The notes beneath the pieces were generated by a model. That model saw nothing but the letters and a program-made list of their open reading frames with translations, was not told the origin of the DNA and did no database searches. A stretch of DNA of 64,000 nt from Notolepis coatsorum (lineage: Eukaryota; Chordata; Actinopteri; Aulopiformes; Paralepididae): NCBI GenBank assembly GCA_963971535.1, contig OZ020591.1:17036823-17100822 (forward strand). Reading direction: 5' to 3'. How positions within the stretch are numbered: the stretch's first letter is position 1; each line of letters opens with the position of its first letter. Below, piece after piece: positions 44,991-55,511 of the stretch. The position numbers and the translations under genes are program-made.

Positions 44991-45685
44991 ATACTTGAGT
45001 AGCAGCCAAGAAAGCACTGACGAAAATGTGGTATAGAGTAGAAGCACCGACGAGGGAACAATGGACAGAGATAGTGGGTGGGATACAGGAAATGGAGAGA
45101 ATCACACATAGGCTGAGGCTACAAGACGAGAAGTTTGAGTCAAAATGGGAGAAGTGGGAAGAGTATAGGAAAAAAAGAAACGACATCACAGGAGAGTGAA
45201 AAGGAGACGAGAAGAAAAATCGAAACGAAAATAAACTATGAAGGTACCAAAGAACCCATGTCACTTTAATTTATTTGTTATTGTTTATCTCTTTTCTTTG
45301 TTTTTGTTTTGTTTTTTCCCCTTTAGTGAATTTATTTTAGGTCAACTCGTCATTCGATTTTGATATTATTTTTTCTACTATCAGCTATATCTTTTAGTTC
45401 TTATCTATCGAATTGTATTGTACTGTCGTTTATAATTTTGACCGCCAATTGTATTGTTTTATGTGGATGTTTTGTTTGTAAATAAAAAAACTGAAAATAA
45501 AAATTCAAGTATATAAAAAAAATTCCACAACAAGAGATATGTAATGTTAATTACCTGAAATGATTCCGTTTTGGGGGGGGGGGGGGGGCCTGCATATATC
45601 GGTTGATATTGGTATCGGAAATTAAGAGTTGGACAATATCGGTATATCGGTAAAAAAGCCAATATCGAGCATCCCTAGTAATAAC

Positions 45686-45920
45686 GGGTAATAATCGCAC
45701 ATTCATGTCATGACATACATTGCTAACATAGCTAAGCTATGATTGCATTAACATTGGTTACCGTCAGATGGCTAACGTTAACCCTAAGAGCTAGCTTACT
45801 ACAGTTTGTGATCATATTATATTCAGTGTTTGTTATTGGATAGTAATAAAACCACAGTTTGTGTATCTGTTTCTATTTTCTCAACTTACTTGCATTGAAA
45901 CAACAATCCTTGAAAATCAG
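45686..45920. other. Unassigned flank
   Basis: No repeat ends recognised; the right part (45870-45920) would be the intron end of the candidate exon. Confidence 0.3.
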
Positions 45921-46073
45921 GGGTCTGAATTTGCTGCAGCTGCTCGTTGCCACAGTAGGAATGAGATCATGGTGCAAATTAGCCACTACTCACTTGGAAG
46001 TTTTGCGTTAACGATTAGCGCACTGAAGTCTAGGTCAAGGCTAGGAACTGGGGTTCTGAGGACATTTTATAAG
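45921..46073 (+). CDS. Candidate exon, weakly supported
   Basis: 153 nt open between an acceptor-like AAAATCAG and a consensus donor AAG|GTAAGTC. It would code GSEFAAAARCHSRNEIMVQI then SHYSLGSFALTISALKSRSR and LGTGVLRTFYK. Not recognised. The open frame and the strong donor are the only evidence; the pyrimidine tract is weak. Confidence 0.25.
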
Positions 46074-46082
46074 GTAAGTCAG

Positions 46083-46130
46083 TCATTCTGCAATCTGTTA
46101 AATAAAGTTTTCATTCATTCATTCATTCAC
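46083..46130 (+). mobile_element. CR1/L2-type LINE tail
   Basis: CATTCTGCAATCTGTTAAATAAAG plus ATTC repeats; only the last ~45 bp of the LINE whose larger copy ends at 10907. Confidence 0.7.
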
Positions 46131-46519
46131 ATACAAAAATCCAATAGAATAGTTTCTAGTTGTGGCAGCAAACTGCTCCGCTGCCACGTGGACTCATGGC
46201 AGAGCTGCAGCAATTCTGTATCGTATGGCTCGGCTCTGCGTCACTACTGCACTGTACCTCGCTCGTGCACGCGCACTGAATAAAAAATTCCACAATGCAC
46301 CTTTACATCCCAACATCCGTCTGACCACACCCCCATCAGCTTACCTTCATAAGCAGGTGTGTGGCCACCTACTCGCCTCCTTCTTCGCTTTCACCACAAG
46401 GAAGTGCCTGGTAGATCCCCACTTGACGAGGTTGCTATTTGAAGAAAGTTGAGACGAGTTTACATTGTGCTTATTTTTTTCTTCTCTCATAAATATTCAA
46501 GAGAAAAATCGAAGTCATA

Positions 46520-47898
46520 ATGTCTACTTCGGAGAGTCGTAGAACCACTCTTCACCAGCGGTTCTCCATTCCCGCCTCCGTCGTGCGTTCTGGTGCGGGG
46601 CTGTTGCCGCTTTCGTGGTCGGCAGCCACGCCCGGTAGGCATTCGATGGGTAGTTTGCCTCTCCGAGGAGCCAGTGCACCGTGCCGTCGACTCTGCGATG
46701 GCCTGGCTCTGGTTCCGGGGAATCGTCCGTTGTTGAACGGCCGGTTCAGTTGGTTCCGGAGGATTTGAGACGCAAGCTTTTTGCGTCTGCTCGGTCCCGT
46801 CGCAAGATGGTGTCCTGCAGACATGAACGGCCTGGGTTTGGGGAATTGCTGGAGACCAGCGAGGATGCGTCGGTCTCTAGTTGTCCAAGTATAGTAGTCT
46901 CCTTGGGGCGCCTTGTTCGAGGATGTCGGGGAAACCCCTCGGTGTCTTCAGCAGGATGCCCTACTATCAGCCACATCAGACTGTGGCTCCTTAACTAGTC
47001 GCAGCCTGCTGCATGTGAGGGATGCGGGTTCGGTGGAGGAAAGTCTGCAGGGGGAACTGCAGGCTTTGTTCCCCGAGCTTATGGCGGTGGCGGCCGCTGC
47101 AAACGGCGTGCCGCAGCCACTGCCTGCTCCTGTCCCAGATGATTTAATAGGTCATCTCTGGCAGCGTCGCCCGGTGAGAGGGGTGGACGTTGTCTACCCA
47201 TTTTTCCCCTAAATGGGGGCCTATGTTCGTCGGGGCCAGGTGGTGTCCCACATCATGGGCCTCACTCCCGCCTACGTACCAGTTACGCGGGTGGTGGGTT
47301 TGGTTGAAGGTATGAGAGAGGGTGTGCCACGGCTTGATAGGCCGATGGCCGCTCTCCTCTGTCCGGATGTGGTGTGGGAGCCGTTATGCAAGCCGGTTCT
47401 CCAAGGAAGATCGGCTAGGCGGTTGGCGTATTGGAGTGACCAGTAGCCCTGGCTACTCTGATCCAGCGCCACCTTTGGCTGGAGCAGGCCTGTGTGCCGG
47501 AGAAGAAGAGGTCTCCTCTTCTGACGGCCACCCTCTCCGATGCTGGACTATTCGGGAAGGCCCTGCAGCTGATGACCTCAACATGCAGAGAGATGGCAGA
47601 GGAGAGATCCGTGCTCCAACCCCATTTTCCGCCTCCCGTCATCGCCGGTGGAGTCAGAAGGCTTCCGCGTCGTCGAGGTTCCTCCGCCGTGGCTGCCAAT
47701 GCCTCCATCGCCACTGCTGGCCCGTCGACGAAGGCCAGGAGGAGAGACTGTGCTGCTGCTGTAGCCGGCCCATATACGACCGGAGGTGACGGTAGGGATC
47801 GACGAGACCAGCAACCGATTGCCTACCGTCCCTCCGGGGGTTCTCGGGGTGGCAAAGCCCGAGCGGCTCGAGGCAGCAGAGACGCCGCTAGACAGTGA
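46520..47898 (+). pseudogene. DIRS gag-like region (fossil)
   Basis: Starts MSTSESRRTTLHQRFSIPAS, as gag-like ORFs of fish DIRS1 elements do from memory; further on it has ALFPELMAVAAAANGVPQPL, VRGVDVVYPFFP, SHIMGLTPAYVPVTRVV, LSDAGLFGKALQLMTSTCRE and ends in an Arg/Gly/Ser-rich tail (RPSGGSRGGKARAARGSRDA). Part of the broken element. Confidence 0.65.
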
Positions 47899-47899
47899 C

Positions 47900-49225
47900 T
47901 TTTTTCCCCATGCGGTCCCCACTGTTTACCCCTCCCCGGCCCTCTCATATTATTTTGTTGATTAAATAAAAAGTCCCCTAAAGGGGGACTGTATTTTTTG
48001 GTTAAACAAACTGTGTTTCTTCACCAAAATATGATGAGGTTGAAAAAGGGTGAATCTACATTGGTATACATTGATGGATGAGTTACGTTCGTGTTATGAG
48101 ATTAAAGGGGGAAGGGTTTTGTGAGGGGGTGCCGAATAAACCCCTCCTTCCCACTTGATTGGTCGAATGGGTTTTCTCATCTCCTGTTGGGCCAGTCAGG
48201 GCCAAGCCGTTAAACGCCTTGTCTGGGGGGAGGGTTGTCCTGACTATGCTCCTATTACAAACGGGAGTTATGTGCTGGGTTTCCCCCCGTCATAGCGTAC
48301 GTTACGTTGCTATGACGATGGCTTCCGTGAGTAGATCGTTACGTAAGGTCTGTGGTGTCAAAGTGTCGGGTTAGAGCGTAGGACTTACGGGTCCGCTACG
48401 CTCGTTTTTATGTGTAACTTGAGTCAGTTGGTCACGTGACTCGCAGTTGCCATGGCTTTTTCATTCTACGACTCACGTGGGAAGGCTTTCTGGGGAATTT
48501 CGGTCTAAATCCTCTGTGGAAGGGGTGACTGGATGTAAAAATATAAACAGTTTTTACCCCCGGCTGTGTAGACTGGGATTCATACTGTTGGTGCTTCCTT
48601 CTTTTTTATTAAAAACAGTTGGAGTTAGGAAGCACCACACCCCTCTTGTCGTTCCCCTGGGCGCCTTGGGGATTCACTGAAGGGTCCAAATAGCCTGTTC
48701 ATTGATGTGGTTGTGTCCCGACGCACGTTAAGTGCTAGCTCGGGGTGTTCTGTTGAAGATCAGGCAAGTGACTAGCACGCCATGGTTGCTTGTGGTTAAA
48801 ACAGCGTTTTTATAAAGCAACTGGGATGGAGGTTTTTTCCTCTTCCGACGACCTGTATTGGTTATCGACGGATTCTCGTTCATGTCTGGGGGATGATGAC
48901 GGAATGGATCTAAACATATGTAGAGGGGTCTCACGCCCTTGGGGTGGGCCACCAGGCGCGGTTCGCACCGACCGTCTGGGTGGCGCCTTTTCATGTTTTA
49001 AGATCAACACGCCTATCTGCCCCTTCTCCTGGAGTAGGCATGTCGGCGTGGTTAGGGCACGGGACTGGTTCTGGTCACGCTGGTCCAGGTCAGTTAAACC
49101 CGTTGTCCGCCGGGGATGCAGATCTGCTGTTCTGGTACCCTGAGGGACCAGTATCTGGGTATCGCAGGGTTAGGCGCTATGGAGACCCTTGTTGGGTACA
49201 TATTGTACTCTGCACTGTCGTAATG
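47900..49225. other. DIRS-like interior without recognised domains
   Basis: Moderately GC-rich, several medium open frames (48159-48374, 48447-48680, 48790-49143 plus) with no recognised motif. AATAAAAAGTCCCCTAAAGG GGGACT at 47965-47990 contains a perfect short stem (AGTCCCC…GGGGACT) beside AATAAA, a plausible RNA end signal. Confidence 0.35.
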
Positions 49226-49344
49226 GCTTACGGTCATGCCAACCTGTACACGCCCGATCTCGTTCGATCTCGGCCGCTACGCTGGTTTGGTCCTGGTTAG
49301 TACTTGGTTGGGAGACCGCCTGGGAATAACAAGGGCGGTGTGCT
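49226..49344 (+). rRNA. 5S rRNA-like sequence, degenerate
   Basis: Reads along the whole 5S: GCTTACGGTCATGCCAACCT, CGCCCGATCTCGTTCGATCT, then GTTAGTACTTGGTTGGGAGA and CCGCCTGGGAATA, matching vertebrate 5S rRNA at most positions over ~119 nt. The internal promoter is altered: box A reads GCTACGCTGGT where 5S has GCTAAGCAGGG, while box C keeps one mismatch. It lies on the plus strand inside the DIRS-like element. Likely a 5S pseudogene or the head of a 5S-derived SINE rather than a functional gene. Confidence 0.8.
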
Positions 49345-50365
49345 TGGGGCTGGTTCTCCATTCTTTTCGCTCCTCTTTCACGCATGGCGTGGAGGGGGCT
49401 GTTGGGGTGGTCTTAGACCTCTGGTAACTCTGTGCTTCCCGTGCCGCCGGGCCCGGTCCGAAGTACTGTTCGTTGACCCGTAGGCCTGGGATAACCCCCT
49501 TTTTTGAAAAACTGCAACACTTGTACTGCGGTATGACACCCGCAGGTGTGTTTTGGAGTTTTTCCTGAGGGGTTATAGGAACAACCACTGCATAGGGTAA
49601 CGACATGGTGGTTGGTTCTCTGGTGTGTTGGAACAGTGATCAACAACGCCAGCATACGCCCCTTCCGCCGGGGCGGCTGTTTTCAGCTGACTCCTTTGGC
49701 GCCTGTCTCGTCCGCAGTGCTCCAGGCTCGGGTTACAGCCTGTTGCCTGGTTTCCCCGGTACGCTGCCTCCTTCCGTTGGTTAACCTTTGAGTGTTACGG
49801 CCGTGCTGACTGCCTGTTCTGCAGGGTCAGTATGCCAGGCGGTGTGCTATTGGGGAGAAAGGGCCCGCTCTTGGAGGGGCCTGATCCGAATACGCTGGCG
49901 ATGTGGGGGGCGGTGTCACTAAGTGACCGCCTGGTGGGGTCTTGTTGCCTGGCGTCATTGACCTCTCCGGGCCCTCGTTTTCCAGGGGATCCAGTCCCTT
50001 CGGTGGGTCTGGGTCTTCCTTCGCTCTCCGCTGCTACGGCCTTGCCAAGGGGTTGGGTTTGTTCTTGACCCCGTGATTCTGGGGGCAGTAACGAGGTTGT
50101 TCCTTCCGTTCGTTCCCGGGTGGCATGCGGGTTGTGCGTGTGTAGTCGTGGGGTCAAGCCACGGTCTGCTCACCCTGTGCGTGGAGTTGCTTGAGTGCCT
50201 CTTCACACGGTCGGATCCGTCGCCCTCCCGGGAACCTCCAATAGGGCGGGTGCCCTCCATTAGGGGGGGTCGGGGGTGCTCAGTCCTCCCTGATCTGATG
50301 GTTGTGGGGGGCCTCAGCGGGGTACATTTGTCGGGCGATGGCTCTCGCTCGGCCTCCCTTGTGCG
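49345..50365. other. DIRS-like interior, right part
   Basis: GC-rich, no motif recognised. Open frames on both strands are probably chance in GC-rich sequence. Confidence 0.35.
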
Positions 50366-50692
50366 GTAGTGACACCGAGCGGAGCCATACGATACAGAAT
50401 GTTAGGTTATGGCTATAACCAAGTTCTGTGAGTATTGGTGACGCTCGGCGTCAGACGCCACTGCGGCCCTTGATCTCACCTTGTGGTGAAAGCTTGGGAA
50501 GGAGGCGAGTAGGTGGCCACACACCTGCTTATGAAGGTAAGCTGATGGGGGTGTGGTCAGACGGATGTTGGGATGAAAAGGTGCATTGTGGAATTTTTTA
50601 TTCAGTGCTCGTGCACGAGCGAGGTACAGTGCGGTATTGACGCCGAGCGTCACCAATACTCACAGAACTTGGTTATAGCCATAACCTAACGT
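50366..50692. repeat. Internal complementary region and right terminal repeat of the DIRS-like element
   Basis: 50366-50400 is the inverted outer left end (…GCCATACGATACAGAAT). 50401-50452 pairs with 50640-50690 in inverted orientation (AACCAAGTTCTGTGAGTATT…), and 50480-50640 is the inverted left repeat 46247-46400. This joins the outermost left and right sequences, as expected of an internal complementary region used for circularisation. Confidence 0.7.
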
Positions 50693-50871
50693 TACCCCAG
50701 TAACCAAGCATAAGCACCTAGAGTACCCCATTAGGCGTTCTACAAATGAAAGTTATTATTATTATTATCATTCTGTTTACAATTGAACATTCCATGAAAA
50801 TTATCTATAAATTCAGCATCTTCTGAAACATTTATAAACTGAAAATTCATAAAAAAAAAAAAAATGGCACC

Positions 50872-51069
50872 GGGTGCTCCAGTAGCACACCATGTTACCG
50901 CGCTGCGTCGCGGGACTCCGTGCTGCGTCACGGATCTGGTTGACTCCGAGTTCGATTCCCGGACTCGCCGTCATTTGCCGAATGTCTCCCCCTGCTCTCT
51001 CTCCCGTTTCACCCTACAACTGTCGGTCATGCTTGACCAGAAAAGCGATAAACGCTAAAAAATAAAGTA
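50872..51069 (+). mobile_element. tRNA-derived SINE
   Basis: A tRNA-like head with B box GAGTTCGATTCCCGG (about 50948-50962), a body with TCTCCCCCTGCTCTCTCTCC and an AATAAAGTAAAAA tail. Flanked by the direct repeat AAAAAAAAAATGGCACC (ending 50871 and 51090). No acceptor-stem pairing like a real tRNA. Confidence 0.75.
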
Positions 51070-51348
51070 AAAAAAAAAAAAAATGGCACCAAAATGAGTA
51101 GAAATTTGGTAAATTCCAGTAAATATTGCAATTTTGAAACTGGTTTCTTCTCTTAAGTATCATAAATGGATTCAGCATGCTGAATAACCCCCAAAACAAC
51201 TCCAACATTGTTAAAATTGATCAAGTAGTTTCTGAGATTTGTCCATTTAGGTGATTATGCAAATGTATGCTAATTATGCAAATAAAAAAAGTTGCCCAAC
51301 ATTTACAACTTAGCACCGGGCAGTTTCTGAGTGCTGGGGACCCGTACT

Positions 51349-52232
51349 GTGGGGGTCCACATCTCAGAGGATCTGACATGGTCAACACACATAGACACAG
51401 TAGTAAAGAAAGCGAAGCAGCGCCTCTACCACCTGAGACAGTTAAGGAAGTTCAGAGTATCGGGGAAGATACTCCAGTCCTTCTACTCAGGAGCTGTAGA
51501 GAGCATCTTGACCGGAAACATCACTGCCTGGTATGGGAACAGCACGGCACAGGACAAGAAGGCCCTACAGAGAGTGGTGCGCTCAGCCGAGCGTACCACG
51601 GGTATTGCGCTACCTCCCCTGCAGGCTCTATACAACAAGAGGTGCAAATCCAGAGCCTGCAGGATAATGAAAGACCCCCACCACCCCAATAACAGCCTGT
51701 TCCAGCTGCTGAGGTCAGGCAGACGCCTGCGAACCCCAGCTACTAGGACGGAGAGGCTTAGGCTAAGCTTCTTCCCCCAGGCCATCAGAGCCTTGAACAA
51801 TGAACATTGAGAGACACAGAAACTGAACTATCCACACACAAGCACACACAAGCACATACACGACACGCACGCTCACACACTAGCAGCCACTTTAACACTC
51901 ATGCCGCACATACGCACACTTATGGCCAGAGGAAAGGCCACTTTAAATTAGTATAACATCAGGAACAGTGTATTGCACTACTAAAGCTACCTAGCATGTC
52001 CTATATGCTCTGTAAATAATATGTACAGATACCGAGATGGCACACCATGTACCTGTTTATTGCACTGTTGTTTTTTACTGGATTCTATTAATATGTTGTA
52101 CCACTGTATTTTTATTGGATTCTATTATATGTTGTACCACTGTATTGCACATCGTCGCGGGCAAGACCAGCCGCATTTCATTGTATACCTGTATGCCGTG
52201 ACAATTAAAACTCTTGACTTGACTTGACTTGA
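51349..52232 (+). mobile_element. 5'-truncated L2/Maui-like LINE
   Basis: Codes GVHISEDLTWSTHIDTVVKK, LTGNITAWYGNSTAQDKKAL QRVVRSAERTTGIALPPLQA and the C-terminus FFPQAIRALNNEH to 51810, then 3' UTR with tail CTTGACTTGACTTGACT. Same family as 31341-35535 and more complete than it in the thumb region. Copy C shows the empty target (…CATACTATCCAT…). Confidence 0.8.
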
Positions 52233-52439
52233 CTATCCATCATAAAACTTTGGTGGTTCTGAAATTTCCGGGTTCACAATGGGGCTCTATGGGATGGCAA
52301 ATAGACTAAGGTCCCCAGATGAATAATGAATACAAATATCTGAAAAAAAGGAAAAACGATCAAATAACTTATATATACGTGGTTGGCGTTTAACGGTTGT
52401 CCGCCAAACACGTATATAAACGTGGTTTGCGTCCATTGA

Positions 52440-53310
52440 GTTAAGAACTAATTCAAGATTAACAAGGGCCTCCAAGAGCATCAAAAGAAAGCTGCAATTT
52501 CTCAATGGCCAACTGAACAGAATCAACTGTACGCAATTGTATCATCAAAATACCGTACTTTTCGGACTATAAGCCGCGGCTTTTCCCCCCATTTTTCGAC
52601 CCTGCGGCTTATATAACGGTGCGGCTTATATGCGACTCGACGTGACCAAACCCGAAAATGTAAAAATCTAAATATTGCTTTTTTGACTGCATTGAAATGT
52701 TATTTATCTGTTCCCTTATTTGCTAAACTTAATACAACTTGTAAATGAGTTAATTCTTGTTATTTGTCCGACAGTATTGTGTCCCAATGCTAATTACATA
52801 TGGTAATTAAACATTAAAACACCTGCGGTTTATAGTCCAGTGCGGCTTATATATGTACACATCATTCAATTTAGCTGCTGCGGCTTATAGTCAGGTGCGG
52901 CTTATAGTGCGAAAGTACGGTACAAATGGAAATTATCCGTACAAAGAAGAAACAATATGATTGATGTAGATCGTAAAAAGGACACCCAAAACTGAACCTT
53001 GCGGCATACCTTTAGTTATGGACAGAAATTCAGATTGGGCTTGACCCAACTTCACACACTGACGCCTAGAAGATGGATAATCCCGAAACCAGACACGGGC
53101 ATTACCATCTAAGCCAATGTTAGATTTTAGAAGCAGGTAGTCAGGTAGGCTTTTGACAAATCTACAAAGAGGGCAGCACAGTGTTTCTTCTTATCTAATG
53201 CTGAGATAATATAATTTGTAACCAGAGGGATGGCTGATGTAGTACTGTGTTTGGCTCTAAAACCAGATATAAAAACATATAACCATTAACAATAAAGTAA
53301 AGAACAAATT
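52440..53310 (-). mobile_element. Rex1-like LINE reverse transcriptase fragment
   Basis: Minus-strand reading: ALDKKKHCAALFVDLSKA (motif A), RVWFRDYPSSRRQCVKLGQA then QSEFLSITKGMPQGSVLG (motif B) and LFTIYIN; after an inserted MITE, DDTIAY (motif C) and DSVQLAIEKLQLSFDALGG. Frame changes are present on both sides of the MITE. 5' and 3' truncated. Confidence 0.8.
52551..52922. mobile_element. MITE with TACCGTACTTT ends between RT motifs B and C
   Basis: Left TACCGTACTTTTCGGACTAT AAGCCGC, right inverted GCGGCTTATAGTGCGAAAGT ACGGTA; 26-27 bp with few mismatches. The motif GCGGCTTATA is repeated six or more times inside. A TA target duplication is possible. 372 bp; superfamily not assigned. Confidence 0.75.
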
Positions 53311-54629
53311 ACGGAATCAAAATATATTCATCACAAGTCATCGACATCAGGGTTCATACAGGGGCAATATAAATCAGTCAAAACATCTGCAGCCAGATGT
53401 CTCTGCCTCAAAGTCATTAAGAATAACTTTAAATGCATCCAATGAGACCACCTACCAAAGATTCTGATAATTTTGCAACTGTTTCCAAGTAGAGGGAGCA
53501 ACATACTTAAACCCCCTTTTCCCCAATTCAGTACAGGCTTTAGGGACAGATAGTAGGCATAAGTCCTAGGAGTAAAGACAATAACTTCCCATACATTTTT
53601 AAAGAATGTAGATCCATAGGTATGATGGAAGCAAACCTAGAATAGCCTTATAAATTAAAATATGCTAATGGTTAAGGCAGACCATCCGACCCAAACATGC
53701 AAAGAGCCATGGTGAGTAAGGCGAAGCTACATGTTAGATCCTTGCACATTTGTGAATAATCATTGCCGTATATCATTGTTCTTTGCGGTTATACTTTCTG
53801 TCATTCTGTGCAAATGTTATGCTAAGATTGATTTTAGAGTGATTTGTGGGTCTTTAGGAGATCATCAAACGGAACCCTCTCCCTGGTCTTTTCCATGCAT
53901 CCCAAAAATGTGGAAAATAATTGACATAAGCCATCTTGCAATACCACTTCATAGGGTTTTATGGGGTCGGGGGTTCCAGTGGTGACATTATTTTGGGGAC
54001 TTGAGGTTACAGTCGCATATTATTTGATGACTAAATGGTAAACAATTGTGATAATTTGTAGCAATTATGATAATTAGTTGAGTGAAGGTGAGGATCACAG
54101 TAGCTAAATTATCAGTGCGCTGCACACTATTCTTTTAGTTTTCTTGTTAAACGATCAGTTAAACCATTAACCAATTTTTCTTTTATAGAATATTTGAAGA
54201 TTAAAACCCATTAAAATGCCCATCCCATGTTTGAGCTCACTAACCTGGCGTATTCCCTTTAAATTGGCTGTGGAAAAACAATACTGCTGTTGCCAAAATG
54301 TGTGTGCATCTTTGTGATGATGTTGATGACAAAAAGGTCTTATCTATCGCAATTGAATTCCTTCAACTACTAAACATTATTATAATATTAATTAATGAGT
54401 AATTAACATAAATGTATCCAACCAAGCTTGGTAATCCTTGAAGTAGGCCTAACTAATAGGCTCTGTTTAGTTGTACACAGAGATGAAAGACTTCCGCCGA
54501 TCCACAATGGTGCACATAATTTCTATTTCAATCTTTAATCTCGAAAGAACATTTACAATGATGTCGAGAGGTACAAATACACAAATAATATAGAAACATA
54601 AAAGTAAATAATTTAAACAATTTTAATTA
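53311..54629. other. Long stretch without recognised genes
   Basis: 53340-53690 resembles LINE 3' non-coding sequence on the minus strand. 53700-54629 is AT-rich, with a TCGGGGGTTCCAGTGGTGAC segment near 53965 but no open exon or repeat ends recognised. Confidence 0.35.
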
Positions 54630-54811
54630 ATTAAAAGAAATGGTCGGCTATTATAGATTCAAACTGACCAATGGATACCCTAGTGTTGAATTTAAACCCT
54701 CCTTCTGCTAAGCATAGGAAAATAGGAAGTATTTATATTCTTTAACTCTCAATAATACTCTTTCACAGTAGATACAGTATATGCAAATGTTCACAGACAG
54801 TACCTTTAGAG
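54630..54811 (-). pseudogene. Rex1-like RT fragment, left of the large hAT
   Basis: Minus strand from 54811 codes FSKGTVCEHLHI and further LRVKEYKYF, continuing the protein interrupted at 61125. Contains stops. Confidence 0.6.
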
Positions 54812-55030
54812 CATAGCTGTCAACATTGGGATATTAAAATAAGGGAGATTTGCCAGAGAGGGAGGGAGGGGGGGGGGGGGGGGGTAAAGGCCCCCTTTGG
54901 TGAATTTTTTTTAGTCAAATCAGTTGTGTGATAGTCACTTTTGGTGAGTTGTTTATATACAATTCACTTATATGACATTTAGGTATGACACAGGACTACA
55001 AAAGCATTTAGTATAGAAATGTGTCAACAG

Positions 55031-55511
55031 GAAGGCGGCTGGATGGCGCAGGGGAGATTGCGCCCGTCATCAATGCAAGAGACTCCGGTCTCGAATCCCG
55101 GTGTCAACATTGCCTCCGGCTTGGGCCAGTCGTCATACTATCTCAATTGGCAGATGTAGCGGGTGGAAGTTGATGGGTGGGGATTGGACGTTGTGGACTG
55201 CGACTCTTACAGGTCGGTTGGGGGACGCCTGCACAGCAGAGACAGGAAGTAGCGGGGGTAGTGTGAGCCTCCCATGCGTTACACCTCGCCACTGAGAGTC
55301 CGCGCTGTCTGGTGAAAAGATGCGACAGGCTGCCTCCTCGTGTACCAGAGGGGACACGTGATGCAAGGCTTCTATCCTCCCTACGACTGACCAGTGGGAG
55401 GCATAGTCGAGCAACGTACAAGACGGGGGAGGGGAGAATTGGAAATACGAAATTGGGATGGGAGAAAAATAGAAAATAAGGAGAAAAAGTGGATGAAAAA
55501 CAAAACAAATT
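55031..55511 (+). mobile_element. Long tRNA-derived fish SINE
   Basis: tRNA-like head GGCGGCTGGATGGCGCAGGG (A box) and GGTCTCGAATCCCGG (B box), a long body with CTCCCATGCGTTACACCTCG and GGTGAAAAGATGCGACAGGC, and a tail AATTGGGATGGGAGAAAAA. Flanked by the exact 9-bp duplication TGTCAACAG (55022-55030, 55512-55520). Confidence 0.8.

Larger units (their letters stand above)
39566..45520 (+). mobile_element. Near full-length Tx1/L1-type LINE
   Basis: Flanked by the exact 16-bp duplication AATTCCACAACAAGAG (39550-39565 and 45521-45536) and ending in an A-rich tail with AATAAA. It has a 5' UTR, an ORF1 and an ORF2 with endonuclease, RT and C-terminal Cys box, so all parts of an L1-clade element are present over 5955 bp. 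ORF1 and ORF2 both contain several stops or frame changes, so it is dead. The 5' border carries 28 T residues (39567-39594). Two later insertions are visible: a hAT end at 41126-41215 and a LINE tail at 42888-43054. Confidence 0.85.
39369..45677. mobile_element. Short hAT with TAGGGATG ends, carrying a full L1-type LINE
   Basis: Left TAGGGATGTCTGATATTATCGG, right inverted …AATATCGAGCATCCCTA, flanked by the exact 8-bp duplication GTAATAAC (39361-39368, 45678-45685). ATCGG/CCGAT repeats mark both subterminal regions. Without the LINE (39566-45520) it would be about 350 bp. Confidence 0.85.
46212..50692 (+). mobile_element. DIRS-like tyrosine-recombinase retrotransposon (fossil)
   Basis: Left terminal sequence 46212-46400 recurs inverted at 50366-50400 and 50480-50640. 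Immediately left of the right repeat is a segment (50401-50452, GGTTATGGCTATAACCAAG…) that is inverted again at 50640-50690, forming the internal complementary region typical of DIRS elements. A gag-like frame is visible at 46520-47898; no reverse transcriptase or tyrosine recombinase was recognised in 47900-50360. It looks broken or non-autonomous, with several breaks in the gag-like part. No target duplication is expected for DIRS elements and none was seen. Confidence 0.7.
50740..52310 (-). repeat. Unclassified interspersed repeat, copy D, with two insertions
   Basis: Inverted relative to copy C (35715-36190). Segments 50740-50871, 51070-51348 and 52233-52310 together match copy C in order; the gaps are filled by a SINE and an L2 fragment. 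Confidence 0.7.

Noticed and set aside
49226-49344. Functional 5S rRNA gene
   Set aside because: Box A is altered, several stem positions are changed and no T-run terminator follows directly.
50402-50656. 84-codon minus-strand frame similar to 46162-46452
   Set aside because: Both lie in the inverted terminal repeats of the DIRS-like element; the similarity is that of the repeat, not of a gene.
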